Shown here in pieces: positions 1 to 9,872 of a stretch of 64,000 nucleotides of DNA. The notes under the pieces are model-generated. The model did not search any database and was not told the DNA's origin. It saw only the letters and a program-made list of their open reading frames with translations. The DNA comes from Streptomyces griseicoloratus. GTDB lineage: Bacteria > Actinomycetota > Actinomycetes > Streptomycetales > Streptomycetaceae. Positions within the stretch are counted from its first letter, which is position 1. Each line of letters begins with the position of its first letter. The translations under genes and the position numbers were made by a program. The stretch is from NCBI RefSeq assembly GCF_014534645.1, contig NZ_JACVQF010000223.1, forward strand, positions 1-64,000, given 5' to 3'.

Positions 1-1791
1 GTCGCCGTCACGGCGGTCGAAGGAACGGCCGCCACGGTCGTCACGACGCTCACCGCGGTCACCCCGGTCGTCACGGCGGAAGCCGCCACGGTCGCCGTCA
101 CGACGGTCGAAACCACGGTCGCGGTCACGGTCCCGGTCCCGGTTGAAGCCGCCGCGGTCGTCACGGCGCTCGAAGGAACGCCCGCCACGGTCACGGTCGA
201 AGGAGCGCTCGCGGTCGCGGTCGGCGAAACGGTCCCGGCCGTGGCCGCCCCGCTCCGTCCTCTCCACGTCCCGCGGGCCCGGCTGCTCCGGCAGCGACAC
301 CTCGGCCACGGACACGGCTGCGGCCGCCTCGGCCTGCACCGCCTCCGGGTCCTCGCCCCGCTCCCGCGCAACCCGGGCGACCAGCCGGTCGGCCTCCTCG
401 CGCAGCTCGGTGGCACGCCGCTGGGCCCGCTCCAGCTCCTTGGTGAGCTGGGCGACCTCGCGCTCGGCCTGCTGGGCCGCGTTGCCCGCGGACTCGGCCT
501 GGACCTCGGTCATCGACCGGGCGCCGGTGATCTCGGCGACCTCCGGATCGAAGGCCGCGCCGCCCTGGATGATGTGACGCTGGGCGTCGACGCCCGCGTC
601 CTCCATCAGGCGGAAGATCTGGCGCCGCTGGTGCGGCAGGGACAGGGACACCACGGTGCCGGTGCGGCCCGCGCGCGCCGTGCGCCCGGCCCGGTGCAGG
701 TAGTCCTTGTGGTCGCCGGCCGGGTCGACGTTCAGCACCAGGTCGATGCCGTCGACGTGGATGCCGCGGGCGGCGACGTCGGTGGCGACCAGGACGTTGA
801 CGTACCCGTCCTTGAAGTCGGCCAGCGTCCGGGTCCGCGCGCCCTGGGTCATGCCGCCGTGCAGCGCGTCGGCCTTCACACCGGCCTCGCGCAGCTGGTC
901 GGCGACGCGGTCGGCGCCGAGCTGGGTGCGGACGAAGATGATGGTGCGGCCCTTGCGGGAGGCGATGGCCGCGGTGACCGGCGCCTTGTCCTTGGGCTTC
1001 ACGACCAGGATGTGGTGCGACATGGTCGTCACCGCGCCCTGGGCGGCGTCGACCTCGTGGCTGACCGGGTCGTTCAGGTAGCGGTCGACCAGGGTCTTGA
1101 TCTCGTTCTCCATGGTCGCGGAGAACAGCATCCGCTGACCGCCCGCCGGGACCTGGTCGAGCAGCTCGGTGACCTCGGGCAGGAAGCCCAGGTCGGACAT
1201 CTGGTCGGCCTCGTCGAGAACGGCGATCTCGACGTTCTCCAGGGAGCAGGCGCCGCGGTTGATGATGTCGCGCAGCCGGCCGGGGGTGGCGACCAGGATG
1301 TCGACGCCCTTCTCCAGGGCGTAGATCTGGTTGCCCATGGAGGTACCGCCGCAGACGACCTTCATCCGCAGGCCGACGACGTCGCCGTACGGCTGGAGCG
1401 CGTCGGCGACCTGCATGGCCAGCTCGCGGGTGGGCGTCAGGATGACGGCCCGGGGCTTCTTCTTCTCGGTGCGGCCGCCGGCCAGCGTGGCCAGCGTCGG
1501 CAGACCGAAGGAGAGGGTCTTGCCGGAGCCGGTGCGGCCGCGGCCGAGGATGTCCTTGCCGGCCAGGGCGTCCGGGATGGTCGCGGCCTGGATCGGGAAG
1601 GGGGTGGTCACGCCGTTCTGCGCGAGCTTGCGCACGACGCCCTCGGGGAGACCGAGGTCCGCGAAGGTGATCTCGGGAGCGGCCTCGGCGGCCTCGTTCC
1701 CGGTCGTCTCCACGGTTTCGGGGGTCTCGGGAGTGTCGGCGTTCTCGATGTTCTCGGGCACGACGACGTGATCAGTACTGGCGATGGACAT
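1..1791 (-). CDS. DEAD-box ATP-dependent RNA helicase with RG-rich tail (3' end outside window)
   Basis: The ATG at 1791 opens a reading frame that runs without a stop to the window edge (597 codons), so the C-terminus is missing. After an acidic N-terminus come the Q motif (TTPFPIQ, about residues 62-68), Walker A GRTGSGKT (85-92), PTRELA, the Walker B box VLDEAD (191-196), SAT (224-226) and motif VI HRAGRTARAGRTG (about 366-378). These are the two RecA-like domains that unwind RNA with ATP. From about residue 400 there is a charged helical stretch, then from about 505 a low-complexity Arg/Gly/Asp tail of RGG, RDR and FDRRD units, typical of RNA-binding extensions in cold-shock or RNA-decay helicases. 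The repeated DNA at 1-240 is only this tail. A cytosolic role in RNA remodelling is inferred from the family. Confidence 0.95.
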   Translation of the reverse strand, partial: MSIASTDHVVVPENIENADTPETPETVETTGNEAAEAAPEITFADLGLPEGVVRKLAQNGVTTPFPIQAATIPDALAGKDILGRGRTGSGKTLSFGLPTLATLAGGRTEKKKPRAVILTPTRELAMQVADALQPYGDVVGLRMKVVCGGTSMGNQIYALEKGVDILVATPGRLRDIINRGACSLENVEIAVLDEADQMSDLGFLPEVTELLDQVPAGGQRMLFSATMENEIKTLVDRYLNDPVSHEVDAAQGAVTTMSHHILVVKPKDKAPVTAAIASRKGRTIIFVRTQLGADRVADQLREAGVKADALHGGMTQGARTRTLADFKDGYVNVLVATDVAARGIHVDGIDLVLNVDPAGDHKDYLHRAGRTARAGRTGTVVSLSLPHQRRQIFRLMEDAGVDAQRHIIQGGAAFDPEVAEITGARSMTEVQAESAGNAAQQAEREVAQLTKELERAQRRATELREEADRLVARVARERGEDPEAVQAEAAAAVSVAEVSLPEQPGPRDVERTERGGHGRDRFADRDRERSFDRDRGGRSFERRDDRGGFNRDRDRDRDRGFDRRDGDRGGFRRDDRGDRGERRDDRGGRSFDRRDGD

Positions 1792-2046
1792 GCGTATGCG
1801 AAACCTTCCGGAGTCTCGTCGGCACGCGCCCGTCAACTCCGTGATTCGCGATTCGCAATACGACCGCCTCGATGCGGTCCACCACGGCAAAGGAGAGTAC
1901 GCGCCACACGGCGCGCTCTGCGGTGGCGCCGGGCAAATGGGATCAAACGATCTACCACCATACGCACCCACTGCCCTCATAGGCAAACCGAGCCCAACGG
2001 TGCAGGTCAGCCGGTCTCCGCCCGCCAAGGTCAGCCGGTCTTCGCC

Positions 2047-2610
2047 CTACACCGGCACTCCCGCCTCCGGGGCCGGCTCGCGCTGCGCCAGCTGCGGCCC
2101 GGGCGGCTCGTGCGCCGACGAGGACGGCTCCGCCACCGTCGGCTCCGGCGTCGGCGGGGCGGGCGGCTCGTCGGGGGGCGTCGGCTCCGGATCGGCCGTC
2201 CGGGTGGGCTCGGGATCCGCCGTCCGGGTGGGCGTCGGCTCGCCGGCACCGCCGCCCGCGGGGGCCGACCCGGTCGCCTTCCCGGACGGGGCGGCCGAGG
2301 GGGACGCCGCCCGGTCGCCCTTGCCCCCGCCCCTGCTCCTGCCCTTGCCCTTGCCTTTGCCCTTGCGGTCGTCCTTGCCCTTCCCGCCCTCGCCGTGCCC
2401 GCGCTCGCCGTCGGCGACCGCGCCGCGCCCGGCGCCGTCGCCCGAGACCGCCGATCCCCCGTCGGCCTCCTCGCCGCCCCGCTCCCCGGCGGAGCGCGAC
2501 GGCCTGGCGTCCCCGCCGGACTCGTCGTCTCCCACGCTCATGCAGCCGGCGGCGGCCGCCACGGCCATGACCGCGGCGGCCAGGCGGACGGGTACGTACA
2601 AGGGGCGCAC
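2047..2610 (-). CDS. Putative secreted lipoprotein with Lys/Gly and Pro/Thr-rich low-complexity body
   Basis: The frame is open further upstream, but the GTG at 2610 is chosen because GGAGAGG lies nine bases before it and a lipoprotein signal follows directly: a short basic start, a hydrophobic stretch (VRLAAAVMAVAAAAGC) and a lipobox with Cys at residue 23. The predicted product is 187 aa. The mature part has no recognisable fold. It is rich in Ser/Gly/Asp, then a GKGKGKGRSRGGGKG stretch, then Pro/Thr repeats including PTRTADPE twice. This looks like a cell-surface tether or a disordered wall-spanning protein. The family is not recognised and no function is proposed. It lies convergent to no gene and 255 bp upstream of the helicase on the same strand. 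Confidence 0.6.
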   Translation of the reverse strand: MRPLYVPVRLAAAVMAVAAAAGCMSVGDDESGGDARPSRSAGERGGEEADGGSAVSGDGAGRGAVADGERGHGEGGKGKDDRKGKGKGKGRSRGGGKGDRAASPSAAPSGKATGSAPAGGGAGEPTPTRTADPEPTRTADPEPTPPDEPPAPPTPEPTVAEPSSSAHEPPGPQLAQREPAPEAGVPV

Positions 2611-2793
2611 GGGAAGCCACCTCTCCGATCGGGGTCTCCCCTGTCCGGCCCGCCGGGAACGTCGAGCGCGCCCCGGGAGCCCGAGGGAGGGGAAGGAGTC
2701 GACGTGCCCAACTCCCGTCACCCACAAGAGGACACGCGCCTCGCCCCGAGGACCGTGCGCCACCCGCGCCCGGGGATCACCCGTACCCGGGGA

Positions 2794-3144
2794 TCACCCG
2801 TACCCGAGGGCGTGCAGCCTCGCGTCGTCGATGCCGAAGTGGTGCGCGATCTCGTGCACCACGGTCACCTCGGTCTCGGCGACGACGTCCTCGCGGGTCT
2901 CGCAGAAGCGCAGCGTCGGCCCCCGGTAGATCGTGATCCGGTCCGGCAGCACGCCCGCGTACCACTCCCCACGCTCCGTCAGCGGCGTCCCCTCGTACAG
3001 CCCGAGCAGCTCCGGATCCTCCGTCGGCGGCTCGTCCTCGACGAACACCGCGACGTTGTCCATCAGCCGCGTCAGCTCCGGCGGGATCCGGTCGAGCGCC
3101 TCGGCGACCAGTTCCTCGAACTCCTCGCGCGTCATCTCCAGCAC
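2794..3144 (-). CDS. Minimal metallopeptidase (HExxH, zincin-like, DUF1025 type)
   Basis: A small acidic protein of about 116 aa. Near the C-terminus it carries VVHEIAHHFGIDD, the HExxH zinc site followed by the downstream Asp seen in the short actinobacterial metallopeptidases once called DUF1025. The bulk is TREEFEELVAEALDRIPPELTRLMDNVAVFVEDEPP, which is characteristic of that family. There is no signal peptide, so it should be cytosolic. The substrate is unknown. The start is uncertain: GTG at 3144 is used here, ATG at 3135 is equally possible, and neither has a clear Shine-Dalgarno sequence, so a leaderless transcript is possible. It is divergent from the metallophosphoesterase starting at 3228. 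Confidence 0.85.
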   Translation of the reverse strand: MLEMTREEFEELVAEALDRIPPELTRLMDNVAVFVEDEPPTEDPELLGLYEGTPLTERGEWYAGVLPDRITIYRGPTLRFCETREDVVAETEVTVVHEIAHHFGIDDARLHALGYG

Positions 3145-3227
3145 AGGCCCATTGTCGGGTACGACACAGCCGGACGAGAGGAGTGCGCCCCGGCATATCC
3201 GCCCCAGCACTTGGGCATACGGGACCA

Positions 3228-4847
3228 ATGGCCCGCGTCCCAGCCGCAGTCCTGCACGTCCTCGACCGCATCCGGAGGGCTCCGCGCGCCCTCGTCCGGC
3301 CCCGTCGTGCCGCCCGCCCCTCGCCCGCCGCCGTGGAACTCGCCCCGCGGCCCCGCCCGTGGACCCGCGCCCTCGGCCTCGTCGCCGTCGTCCTGGCCGG
3401 GGCCTGGCTGGGCCTGCTGATCGTGGGCGACGTACGGGTCCCGGTCGGCCCGATGAACACCACGATGACCCTGCGCCCGTCCCTCACCGGCGGCACGAAG
3501 ATCAACGTCTCCCCGCTGGGCGCCCTCCAGCTGGACAGCCATGTCGCCCCGGTCCGCCTGGACGTCAACGTCGACCAGCTCGACCCGGACCGCGCCCAGG
3601 CCCTCGTCGACCACCCCGAGCGCCTCTCCGGCCTCCAGGACGAGGTCGCGCGGGACGTCGAGCACGGCACCCTCGACCTGGCCGTCCGCTCCTGCGTCGC
3701 CGTCGTCGCGGGCGCCACCGCCCTCGGCCTCGCGGTCTACCGCCGCCCGCGCCGCGCCCTGGCCGCCGGCGGCCTGGCCTTCACCCTCCTGGCCGCCTCC
3801 GGAGGAACCGCGTACGCCACCTGGAACCCGGACTCGGTCCTGGAGCCGAAGTTCTCCGGCCTGCTCTCCTCCGCGCCCTCCCTCGTGGGCGACGCGCGCA
3901 GCATCGTCACCGAGTTCGACATCTACCAGAAGGAGCTGGCCCGCCTGGTGACGAACGTCACCAAGCTGTACGACGTCACCTCCACGCTCCCCGCCTACCA
4001 GCCGGACCCGACCACGATCCGCGTCCTGCACGTGTCGGACATCCATCTCAACCCGGCGAGCTGGAAGATCATCGCCTCGCTGGTGGAGCAGTACAAGGTC
4101 AACGTGATCGTCGACTCCGGCGACACGATGGACCACGGCACGGCCGCCGAGAACGGCTTCCTGGACCCGGTGGAGGACCTGGGCGCGCCCTACGTCTGGG
4201 TCCGGGGCAACCACGACTCCCTGGTCACCCAGCGCTACCTGGAGGGCCTGAAGAACGTGCACGTCCTGGACGACGGCCGGGCCCGCACGGTCGCGGGCCT
4301 GCGTTTCGCAGGGATCGGCGACCCGCAGTTCACCCCCGACCGCTCGACGAAGCCCGGGGCGGAGGCGTCCCAGGAACTGGCCGGCGCCCGCCTCGCCTCG
4401 GCCCTGCGCGACCAGCGCGCGGCCGGCACTCCCGTGGACGTCGCCATCGCCCATGAGCCGTCGGCGGCCCGCGAGGTGGACGGGGAGGTGCCGCTGGTGC
4501 TCGCCGGGCACGTCCACCACGAGGACATGGAGGTCATGAAGTACGGCACCCGGCTCCGTATCGAGGGATCCACGGGCGGCAGCGGCCTGCGCGCGGTCGA
4601 GGGCACATACCCCGACCCGATCCAGGCGTCGATCCTCTACTTCGACCGGGACACCCGCCGCCTCCAGGCCTGGGACCAGATCAAGCTCGGCGGCCTGGGC
4701 CTGACGACGGCCGAGGTCAGCCGCCATCTGCCGAAGGAGAACCAGCCGGGGGCGACCCCGTCGCCGACGGGCGGGACCCCGTCGCCGGGGGACGGCACCG
4801 CCTCTCCGGGGAGCCCGTCGCCCAGCCCCGCGGAGAGCACTCCGTAA
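3228..4847 (+). CDS. Membrane-anchored metallophosphoesterase
   Basis: The product is 539 aa from the ATG at 3228. An N-terminal transmembrane segment (about residues 48-68, LGLVAVVLAGAWLGLLIVG) precedes a domain with two further hydrophobic stretches (about 160-180 and 190-210). A calcineurin-like phosphoesterase domain starts near residue 265: HVSDIHLNPASW (metal ligands Asp, His), IVDSGDTMDHG, VRGNHDS and finally LAGHVHH. These are the dinuclear-metal motifs in order. The last 50 residues are a Pro/Ser/Gly tail. The enzymatic domain probably faces the outside of the membrane, but this is inferred. The substrate is unknown. It ends about 80 bp before the tRNA cluster, which has its own promoter. 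Confidence 0.9.
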   Translation: MARVPAAVLHVLDRIRRAPRALVRPRRAARPSPAAVELAPRPRPWTRALGLVAVVLAGAWLGLLIVGDVRVPVGPMNTTMTLRPSLTGGTKINVSPLGALQLDSHVAPVRLDVNVDQLDPDRAQALVDHPERLSGLQDEVARDVEHGTLDLAVRSCVAVVAGATALGLAVYRRPRRALAAGGLAFTLLAASGGTAYATWNPDSVLEPKFSGLLSSAPSLVGDARSIVTEFDIYQKELARLVTNVTKLYDVTSTLPAYQPDPTTIRVLHVSDIHLNPASWKIIASLVEQYKVNVIVDSGDTMDHGTAAENGFLDPVEDLGAPYVWVRGNHDSLVTQRYLEGLKNVHVLDDGRARTVAGLRFAGIGDPQFTPDRSTKPGAEASQELAGARLASALRDQRAAGTPVDVAIAHEPSAAREVDGEVPLVLAGHVHHEDMEVMKYGTRLRIEGSTGGSGLRAVEGTYPDPIQASILYFDRDTRRLQAWDQIKLGGLGLTTAEVSRHLPKENQPGATPSPTGGTPSPGDGTASPGSPSPSPAESTP

Positions 4848-4853
4848 ACCGTT

Positions 4854-4883
4854 TTGGCGATACCTCCCGCCATCCCATATGCT
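4854..4883 (+). promoter_or_regulatory. Promoter of the tRNA Glu-Asp-Phe cluster
   Basis: TTGGCG (4854-4859) and TATGCT (4878-4883) are separated by 18 bp, a good match to the housekeeping sigma-70-type consensus. The predicted transcription start is near 4890, about 40 bp before the mature tRNA-Glu. Confidence 0.6.
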
Positions 4884-4927
4884 TCTCACGTCCCCGACGC
4901 GCTGAGAAGCGCCCAGGCGGGCCGATA

Positions 4928-5000
4928 GCCCTCATCGTCTAGCGGCCTAGGACGCCGCCCTTTCAAGGCGGTAGCACGGGTTCGAATCCCGTTGGGGGCA
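4928..5000 (+). tRNA. tRNA-Glu(TTC)
   Basis: A 73-nt cloverleaf with acceptor GCCCTCA paired to TGGGGGC, anticodon loop CTTTCAA (anticodon TTC) and T-arm GGTTCGAATCC. CCA is not encoded. It is first in a three-tRNA transcript. Confidence 0.97.
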
Positions 5001-5049
5001 CGCAGTACGGTGTGCGACACTTGGTTCGCCGGTTCGCACACACCACAAT

Positions 5050-5124
5050 GGTCCTGTGGAGCAGTTTGGAGTGCTCGCCACCCTGTCAAGGTGGAGGCCG
5101 CGGGTTCAAATCCCGTCAGGACCG
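5050..5124 (+). tRNA. tRNA-Asp(GTC), copy 1
   Basis: A 75-nt cloverleaf with acceptor GGTCCTG paired to CAGGACC, anticodon loop CTGTCAA (anticodon GTC), discriminator G and no encoded CCA. An identical copy lies at 9363-9437 on the far side of hrpA. Confidence 0.97.
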
Positions 5125-5148
5125 CTGAGGTTTCATGTGAAACCTCGT

Positions 5149-5222
5149 GGCTGGGTAGCTCAGTTGGTACGAGCGTCCGCCTGAAAAGCGGAAGGTCGCC
5201 GGTTCGACCCCGGCCCCAGCCA
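5149..5222 (+). tRNA. tRNA-Phe(GAA)
   Basis: A 74-nt cloverleaf with acceptor GGCTGGG paired to CCCAGCC, anticodon loop CTGAAAA (anticodon GAA) and discriminator A. It is last in the cluster and is followed within 10 bp by a terminator. Confidence 0.97.
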
Positions 5223-5226
5223 CAAC

Positions 5227-5257
5227 AACCCCCGTCGAGATCATCGGCGGGGGTTTT
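5227..5257 (+). terminator. Terminator of the tRNA cluster
   Basis: AACCCCCG pairs with CGGGGGTT across a short internal stem, and the hairpin ends in TTTT. It closes the tRNA Glu-Asp-Phe transcript. Confidence 0.8.
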
Positions 5258-5325
5258 GCGTTGCGTGGCCGCCAGGCACAAATCGTTCGCCACGAATTTC
5301 GCGAGGATGAGATCCTGGATCCCGT

Positions 5326-8300
5326 ATGTCTACGCACCCCGCCCCCGCCCTCGGCACCCTCGCCCCCCGGCTGACCGAGCTGTCACTGCGCGATGCGCAC
5401 CGGCTCGGGCGTCGGCTCGAAGGTGCCCGCAAGATCCGCAAGCCGGAGGCCCGAGCCGCCGTCCTCGCCGAGATCGAGGCGGAGGTCGCCAAGGCCGAGC
5501 AGCGTCTCGACGCGCGCCGGGCCCGCGTGCCCGCCGTCACCTACCCCGAGCAGCTGCCCGTCAGCCAGAAGAAGGACGCGATCGCGGAGGCCATCCGTGA
5601 TCACCAGGTCGTCATCGTCGCGGGTGAGACGGGTTCCGGGAAGACCACCCAGATCCCGAAGATCTGCGTCGAGCTCGGCCGTGGCGTCCGCGGCATGATC
5701 GGGCACACGCAGCCGCGGCGGATCGCCGCCCGCACGGTCGCCGAGCGCGTCGCGGAGGAGCTGAACACCCCGCTCGGGGAGACCGTCGGCTGGAAGGTGC
5801 GGTTCACCGACCAGGTCGACCCGGACGCCACGTTCATCAAGCTGATGACCGACGGCATCCTGCTGGCCGAGATCCAGACCGACCGCGAGCTGCGCGCCTA
5901 CGACACGATCATCATCGACGAGGCCCACGAGCGGTCCCTCAACATCGACTTCCTGCTGGGCTACCTCGCCCAGCTGCTGCCGAAGCGGCCCGACCTCAAG
6001 GTCGTCATCACCTCGGCCACCATCGACCCCGAGCGCTTCTCCCGGCACTTCGGCGACGCCCCGATCATCGAGGTCAGCGGCCGGACGTATCCGGTGGAGG
6101 TCCGCTACCGCCCCCTCCTCGAAGAGGACGGTGACGACGCCGACCGGGACCAGATCACCGCGATCACGGACGCCGTCGAGGAGCTGATGGGCGAGGGCAA
6201 GGGCGACATCCTCGTCTTCCTCTCCGGTGAGCGGGAGATCCGGGACACCGCCGACGCCCTGATGAAGAAGCAGTACAGGTTCACCGAGATCCTGCCGCTG
6301 TACGCCCGGCTGTCCCACGCCGAGCAGCACCGCGTCTTCCAGCCGCACACCGGACGCAGGATCGTTCTCGCGACCAACGTCGCCGAGACCTCCCTCACCG
6401 TCCCGGGCATCAAGTACGTCATCGACCCCGGCTTCGCCCGGATCTCCCGGTACAGCCACCGCACCAAGGTCCAGCGCCTGCCCATCGAGCCGATCTCGCA
6501 GGCCAGCGCCAACCAGCGCAAGGGCCGCTGCGGCCGTACGTCCGACGGCATCTGCATCCGGCTGTACTCCGAGGACGACTTCAACGCCCGCCCGGAGTTC
6601 ACCGACGCCGAGATCCTCCGTACGAACCTCGCCTCCGTCATCCTGCAGATGACCGCGGCCGGCCTCGGCGACATCGAGAAGTTCCCGTTCATCGACCCGC
6701 CGGACCACCGCAACATCCGCGACGGCGTCCAGCTCCTCCAGGAGCTCGGGGCCCTCGACCCCGCCCAGAAGGACCCCCGCAAGCGGCTCACGGAGACCGG
6801 CCGGAAGCTCGCCCAGCTCCCCGTCGACCCCCGCCTGGCCCGGATGGTCCTGGAGGCCGACAAGAACGGCTGCGTCCGCGAGGTCATGGTGATCGCCGCC
6901 GCGCTGTCCATCCAGGACCCGCGCGAGCGCCCGGCGGAGAAGCAGGCCCAGGCGGACCAGCAGCACGCCCGCTTCAAGGACGAGACCAGCGACTTCCTCG
7001 CCTACCTCAACCTCTGGCGGTACATCCGCGAGCAGCAGAAGGAGCGCGGCTCGTCGTCCTTCCGCCGGATGTGCAAGCAGGAGTACCTCAACTTCCTGCG
7101 CATCCGCGAATGGCAGGACATCTACACCCAGCTGCGCACGGTCGCGAAGCAGATGGGCATCCACCTCAACGACCAGGACGCCCCCGGCGACCGCATCCAC
7201 ATCTCGCTGCTCGCCGGCCTGCTGTCCCACGTGGGCATGAAGGACGTGAAGGACGGGGCGAAGAACGAGTACCTGGGTGCCCGCAACGCCAAGTTCGCGG
7301 TCTTCCCCGGCTCGGCGCTCTTCAAGAAGCCCCCGCGCTTCGTGATGTCCGCCGAACTCGTCGAGACCTCCCGCCTCTGGGCACGGGTCAACGCGAAGAT
7401 CGAGCCCGAGTGGGTCGAGCCGCTCGCCGGGCACCTCCTGAAGCGCACCTACAGCGAACCGCACTGGGAGAAGGACCAGGCGGCCGTGATGGCGTACGAG
7501 AAGGTCACGCTGTACGGCGTACCGATCGTCGCCCAGCGCAAGGTCAACTACGGCCGGATCGACCCGGAGACCAGCCGCGAGCTGTTCATCCGCAACGCCC
7601 TGGTCGAGGGCGACTGGCGCACGCACCACAAGTTCTTCGCCGACAACCGCCGGCTCCTGACCGAGGTCGAGGAGCTGGAGCACCGCGCTCGGCGCCGGGA
7701 CATCCTCGTCGACGACGAGACGCTCTTCGACTTCTACGACCAGCGGGTCCCCGAACACGTGGTCTCCGGCGCCCACTTCGACTCGTGGTGGAAGCGCAAG
7801 CGGCACGAGCAGCCCGACTTCCTCGACTTCGAGCGCGAGATGCTCATCAACGAGAAGGCGGGCGCGGTCACCAAGGCGGACTATCCGGACTCCTGGCGCC
7901 AGGGCCCGCTCAAGTTCCGCGTCACCTACCAGTTCGAGCCGGGCGCGGACGCGGACGGCGTCACCGTCCACATCCCGCTGCAGGTCCTCAACCAGGTCAC
8001 CGACGAGGGCTTCGACTGGCAGATCCCGGGCCTCAGGGAAGAGGTCGTCACGGAGCTGATCCGGTCCCTGCCCAAGCCGATCCGGCGCAACTACGTGCCC
8101 GCCCCGAACTACGCGAAGGCGTTCCTGGAGCGGGCGGTCCCCCTGCAGGAGCCGTTGACGGTGACCATGGCGCGGGAGCTGAAGCGCATGGTGGGGGTGC
8201 CCTTCGAGGCCGAGGACTTCGACTGGTCGAAGGTCCCCGACCATCTGAAGATCACTTTCCGGATCGTCGACGAGCGGCGCCGCAAGCTGGCCGAGGACAA

Positions 8301-9270
8301 GGACCTGGAGGCCCTGAAGCTCAAGCTCAGGCCGAAGGCCCGCAAGGCCCTCTCCCAGGCCGCCGCGGCCACCGCCGAGCGCAGCGGCGGGGAGTCCCTG
8401 GAGCGCACCGGCCTGACCGACTGGACGATCGGCACGCTCACCCGCGTCTTCGAGACCCGCCGGGCCGGCCAGCCGGTGAAGGCCTACCCGGCGCTGGTCG
8501 ACGACGGGGACACGGTGTCGGTGCGCCTCTTCGACACCGAGGCCGAGCAGGCGCAGGCGATGTGGAAGGGCACGCGCCGGCTGATCCTGCGCAACATTCC
8601 GGTCAACCCTGCGAAGTTCGCGTCCGAAAAGCTGACCAACCAGCAGAAGCTCGGGCTGTCCGCGAATCCGCACGGTTCGATCCAGGCCCTCTTCGACGAC
8701 TGCGCGATGGCGGCGGCCGACAGGCTGATCGCGGACTTCGGCGGTCCGGCGTGGGACGAGGAGTCGTACCGGAAGCTGTACGACAAGGTGCGTGCGGAGA
8801 TCGTCGACACGACCGTCCGTGCGGTGGGCCAGGTGCAGCAGGTGCTGGCCGCCTGGCAGGCGTGCGAGCGGCGGCTCAAGGCCGTACGGAGCCCCGCGCT
8901 GCTGGCCAACCTCCAGGACGTGCGGGCGCAGCTGGACGGCCTCGTGAAGCCCGGCTTCGTGACGGAGGCGGGTGTCGGGCGGCTGCCGGACCTGATGCGC
9001 TATCTGGTGGCCGCCGACCGCCGCCTGCAGCAGATGCCGTCCAACGTCCAGCGGGACACGACCCGGATGGAGAAGGTCCAGGAGATGCGGGACGAGTACG
9101 CGTGGCTGCTGGAGCAGATGCCCAAGGGCCGGCCCGTCCCGCAGCAGGTCCTGGACGTCCGCTGGATGATCGAGGAACTGCGGGTCAGCTACTTCGCCCA
9201 CGCGCTGGGCACGGCGTACCCCGTGTCCGACAAGCGGATCGTGAAGGCGATCGACGCGCTGGCGCCGTGA
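5326..9270 (+). CDS. hrpA: ATP-dependent RNA helicase HrpA
   Basis: The product is 1314 aa, the expected size for full-length HrpA. Walker A GETGSGKT lies at residues 100-107 and the DEAH box ([10 protein letters not shown]) at about 198-201. They are followed by TSATID and the motif VI region [19 protein letters not shown]. After these come the winged-helix/ratchet (HA2) region, an OB-fold segment ([21 protein letters not shown] region) and the long C-terminal DUF3418 region that defines HrpA. DEAH helicases of this family translocate 3' to 5' on RNA. HrpA is known from E. coli for resolving stalled or collided ribosomes, and that role is carried over here by family only. The start is the ATG at 5326. 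It lies between two identical tRNA-Asp genes. Confidence 0.95.
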   Translation: MSTHPAPALGTLAPRLTELSLRDAHRLGRRLEGARKIRKPEARAAVLAEIEAEVAKAEQRLDARRARVPAVTYPEQLPVSQKKDAIAEAIRDHQVVIVAGETGSGKTTQIPKICVELGRGVRGMIGHTQPRRIAARTVAERVAEELNTPLGETVGWKVRFTDQVDPDATFIKLMTDGILLAEIQTDRELRAYDTIIIDEAHERSLNIDFLLGYLAQLLPKRPDLKVVITSATIDPERFSRHFGDAPIIEVSGRTYPVEVRYRPLLEEDGDDADRDQITAITDAVEELMGEGKGDILVFLSGEREIRDTADALMKKQYRFTEILPLYARLSHAEQHRVFQPHTGRRIVLATNVAETSLTVPGIKYVIDPGFARISRYSHRTKVQRLPIEPISQASANQRKGRCGRTSDGICIRLYSEDDFNARPEFTDAEILRTNLASVILQMTAAGLGDIEKFPFIDPPDHRNIRDGVQLLQELGALDPAQKDPRKRLTETGRKLAQLPVDPRLARMVLEADKNGCVREVMVIAAALSIQDPRERPAEKQAQADQQHARFKDETSDFLAYLNLWRYIREQQKERGSSSFRRMCKQEYLNFLRIREWQDIYTQLRTVAKQMGIHLNDQDAPGDRIHISLLAGLLSHVGMKDVKDGAKNEYLGARNAKFAVFPGSALFKKPPRFVMSAELVETSRLWARVNAKIEPEWVEPLAGHLLKRTYSEPHWEKDQAAVMAYEKVTLYGVPIVAQRKVNYGRIDPETSRELFIRNALVEGDWRTHHKFFADNRRLLTEVEELEHRARRRDILVDDETLFDFYDQRVPEHVVSGAHFDSWWKRKRHEQPDFLDFEREMLINEKAGAVTKADYPDSWRQGPLKFRVTYQFEPGADADGVTVHIPLQVLNQVTDEGFDWQIPGLREEVVTELIRSLPKPIRRNYVPAPNYAKAFLERAVPLQEPLTVTMARELKRMVGVPFEAEDFDWSKVPDHLKITFRIVDERRRKLAEDKDLEALKLKLRPKARKALSQAAAATAERSGGESLERTGLTDWTIGTLTRVFETRRAGQPVKAYPALVDDGDTVSVRLFDTEAEQAQAMWKGTRRLILRNIPVNPAKFASEKLTNQQKLGLSANPHGSIQALFDDCAMAAADRLIADFGGPAWDEESYRKLYDKVRAEIVDTTVRAVGQVQQVLAAWQACERRLKAVRSPALLANLQDVRAQLDGLVKPGFVTEAGVGRLPDLMRYLVAADRRLQQMPSNVQRDTTRMEKVQEMRDEYAWLLEQMPKGRPVPQQVLDVRWMIEELRVSYFAHALGTAYPVSDKRIVKAIDALAP

Positions 9271-9362
9271 CGGGACGCGCACGGAGGGTGAGTTCGACCC
9301 AGGGGCTCACCCTCCTGTACAGTCCTTCTCGCAGCGCACCGCACGGAAAGCGCGGCAAACCT

Positions 9363-9437
9363 GGTCCTGTGGAGCAGTTTGGAGTGCTCGCCACCCTGTC
9401 AAGGTGGAGGCCGCGGGTTCAAATCCCGTCAGGACCG
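9363..9437 (+). tRNA. tRNA-Asp(GTC), copy 2
   Basis: Identical in all 75 positions to the gene at 5050-5124. Identity stops within a few bases of the tRNA ends on both sides. Confidence 0.97.
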
Positions 9438-9445
9438 CAGTAGAG

Positions 9446-9475
9446 AGGCCCGCACTGAACGGTGCGGGCCTTCTC
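9446..9475 (+). terminator. Terminator after tRNA-Asp copy 2
   Basis: A 10-bp perfect stem (AGGCCCGCAC with GTGCGGGCCT) and a 6-nt loop, followed by TTCTCGTT. Confidence 0.75.
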
Positions 9476-9512
9476 GTTCACTCACGTACAACCCGCGGCG
9501 CAGCCGCTTCAT

Positions 9513-9547
9513 GAAGGGCCCCGCACCGATTCGGTGAGGGGCCCTTC
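9513..9547. terminator. Strong GC hairpin, probable second (bidirectional) terminator
   Basis: GAAGGGCCCC pairs with GGGGCCCTTC around an inner CACCGATTCGGTG hairpin. It sits in the gap between the tRNA and the next gene. Confidence 0.6.
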
Positions 9548-9680
9548 GTCATGCCCGCGTGTCCGCCCCACCCGTCGGCCGTCGGGCCTCAGTGGCCCTC
9601 TCGCGGCCTTGACGGCGTCACATTCGGTCGGTACTCCGGAAGCAGGCCCCCGTTCCCCGTGGGGCCCCAGGAGGTGGCGT

Positions 9681-9872
9681 ATGGCGGCATCGGTCAGGCA
9701 CGAGACGCGGGCCCTGCTCCGCGCGCATCTGTCGGCCGCGTCGTCGTACCGCCACCTGACGCGCCACTGCCCCATCTGCCACCGTCTGCTGCGACTGGCG
9801 ATGGATTCCGCCGCGCCGCCTCCCCAGGGCTCCGAGGAGGCCGCCGAGGGCGAGAGCCGCACCCCCGCATGA
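9681..9872 (+). CDS. Small conserved protein with CPxC motif (DUF6274-like)
   Basis: The product is 63 aa from the ATG at 9681, preceded by AGGAGGTG five bases upstream. The visible core is RHETRALLRAHLSAASSYRHLTRHCPICHRLLRLAM. It is a basic amphipathic helix with a single CPIC pair, followed by an acidic disordered tail. The short Cys pair alone cannot bind zinc as a full site, so metal or redox function would need a partner or dimer. I recall such proteins next to bldC in many Streptomyces under the name DUF6274, but I cannot check this. Function unknown. Confidence 0.75.
   Translation: MAASVRHETRALLRAHLSAASSYRHLTRHCPICHRLLRLAMDSAAPPPQGSEEAAEGESRTPA

Noticed and set aside
1-240. Short tandem-like repeats resembling a CRISPR or satellite
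   Set aside because: They are codon-level repeats of the Arg/Gly/Asp tail of the DEAD-box helicase on the minus strand, irregular in length and in frame.
241-3420. A 1059-codon open frame on the plus strand
   Set aside because: It runs antisense to the helicase, lipoprotein and peptidase genes. The translation is a shadow of GC-rich third positions, with no domain.
4928-5222. tRNA cluster as a phage or island attachment site
   Set aside because: No integrase, excisionase or truncated tRNA repeat is nearby. The second tRNA-Asp is a complete gene with its own terminator.
5383-9282. A 1299-codon open frame antisense to hrpA
   Set aside because: Shadow frame: hrpA on the other strand has all helicase motifs in order.
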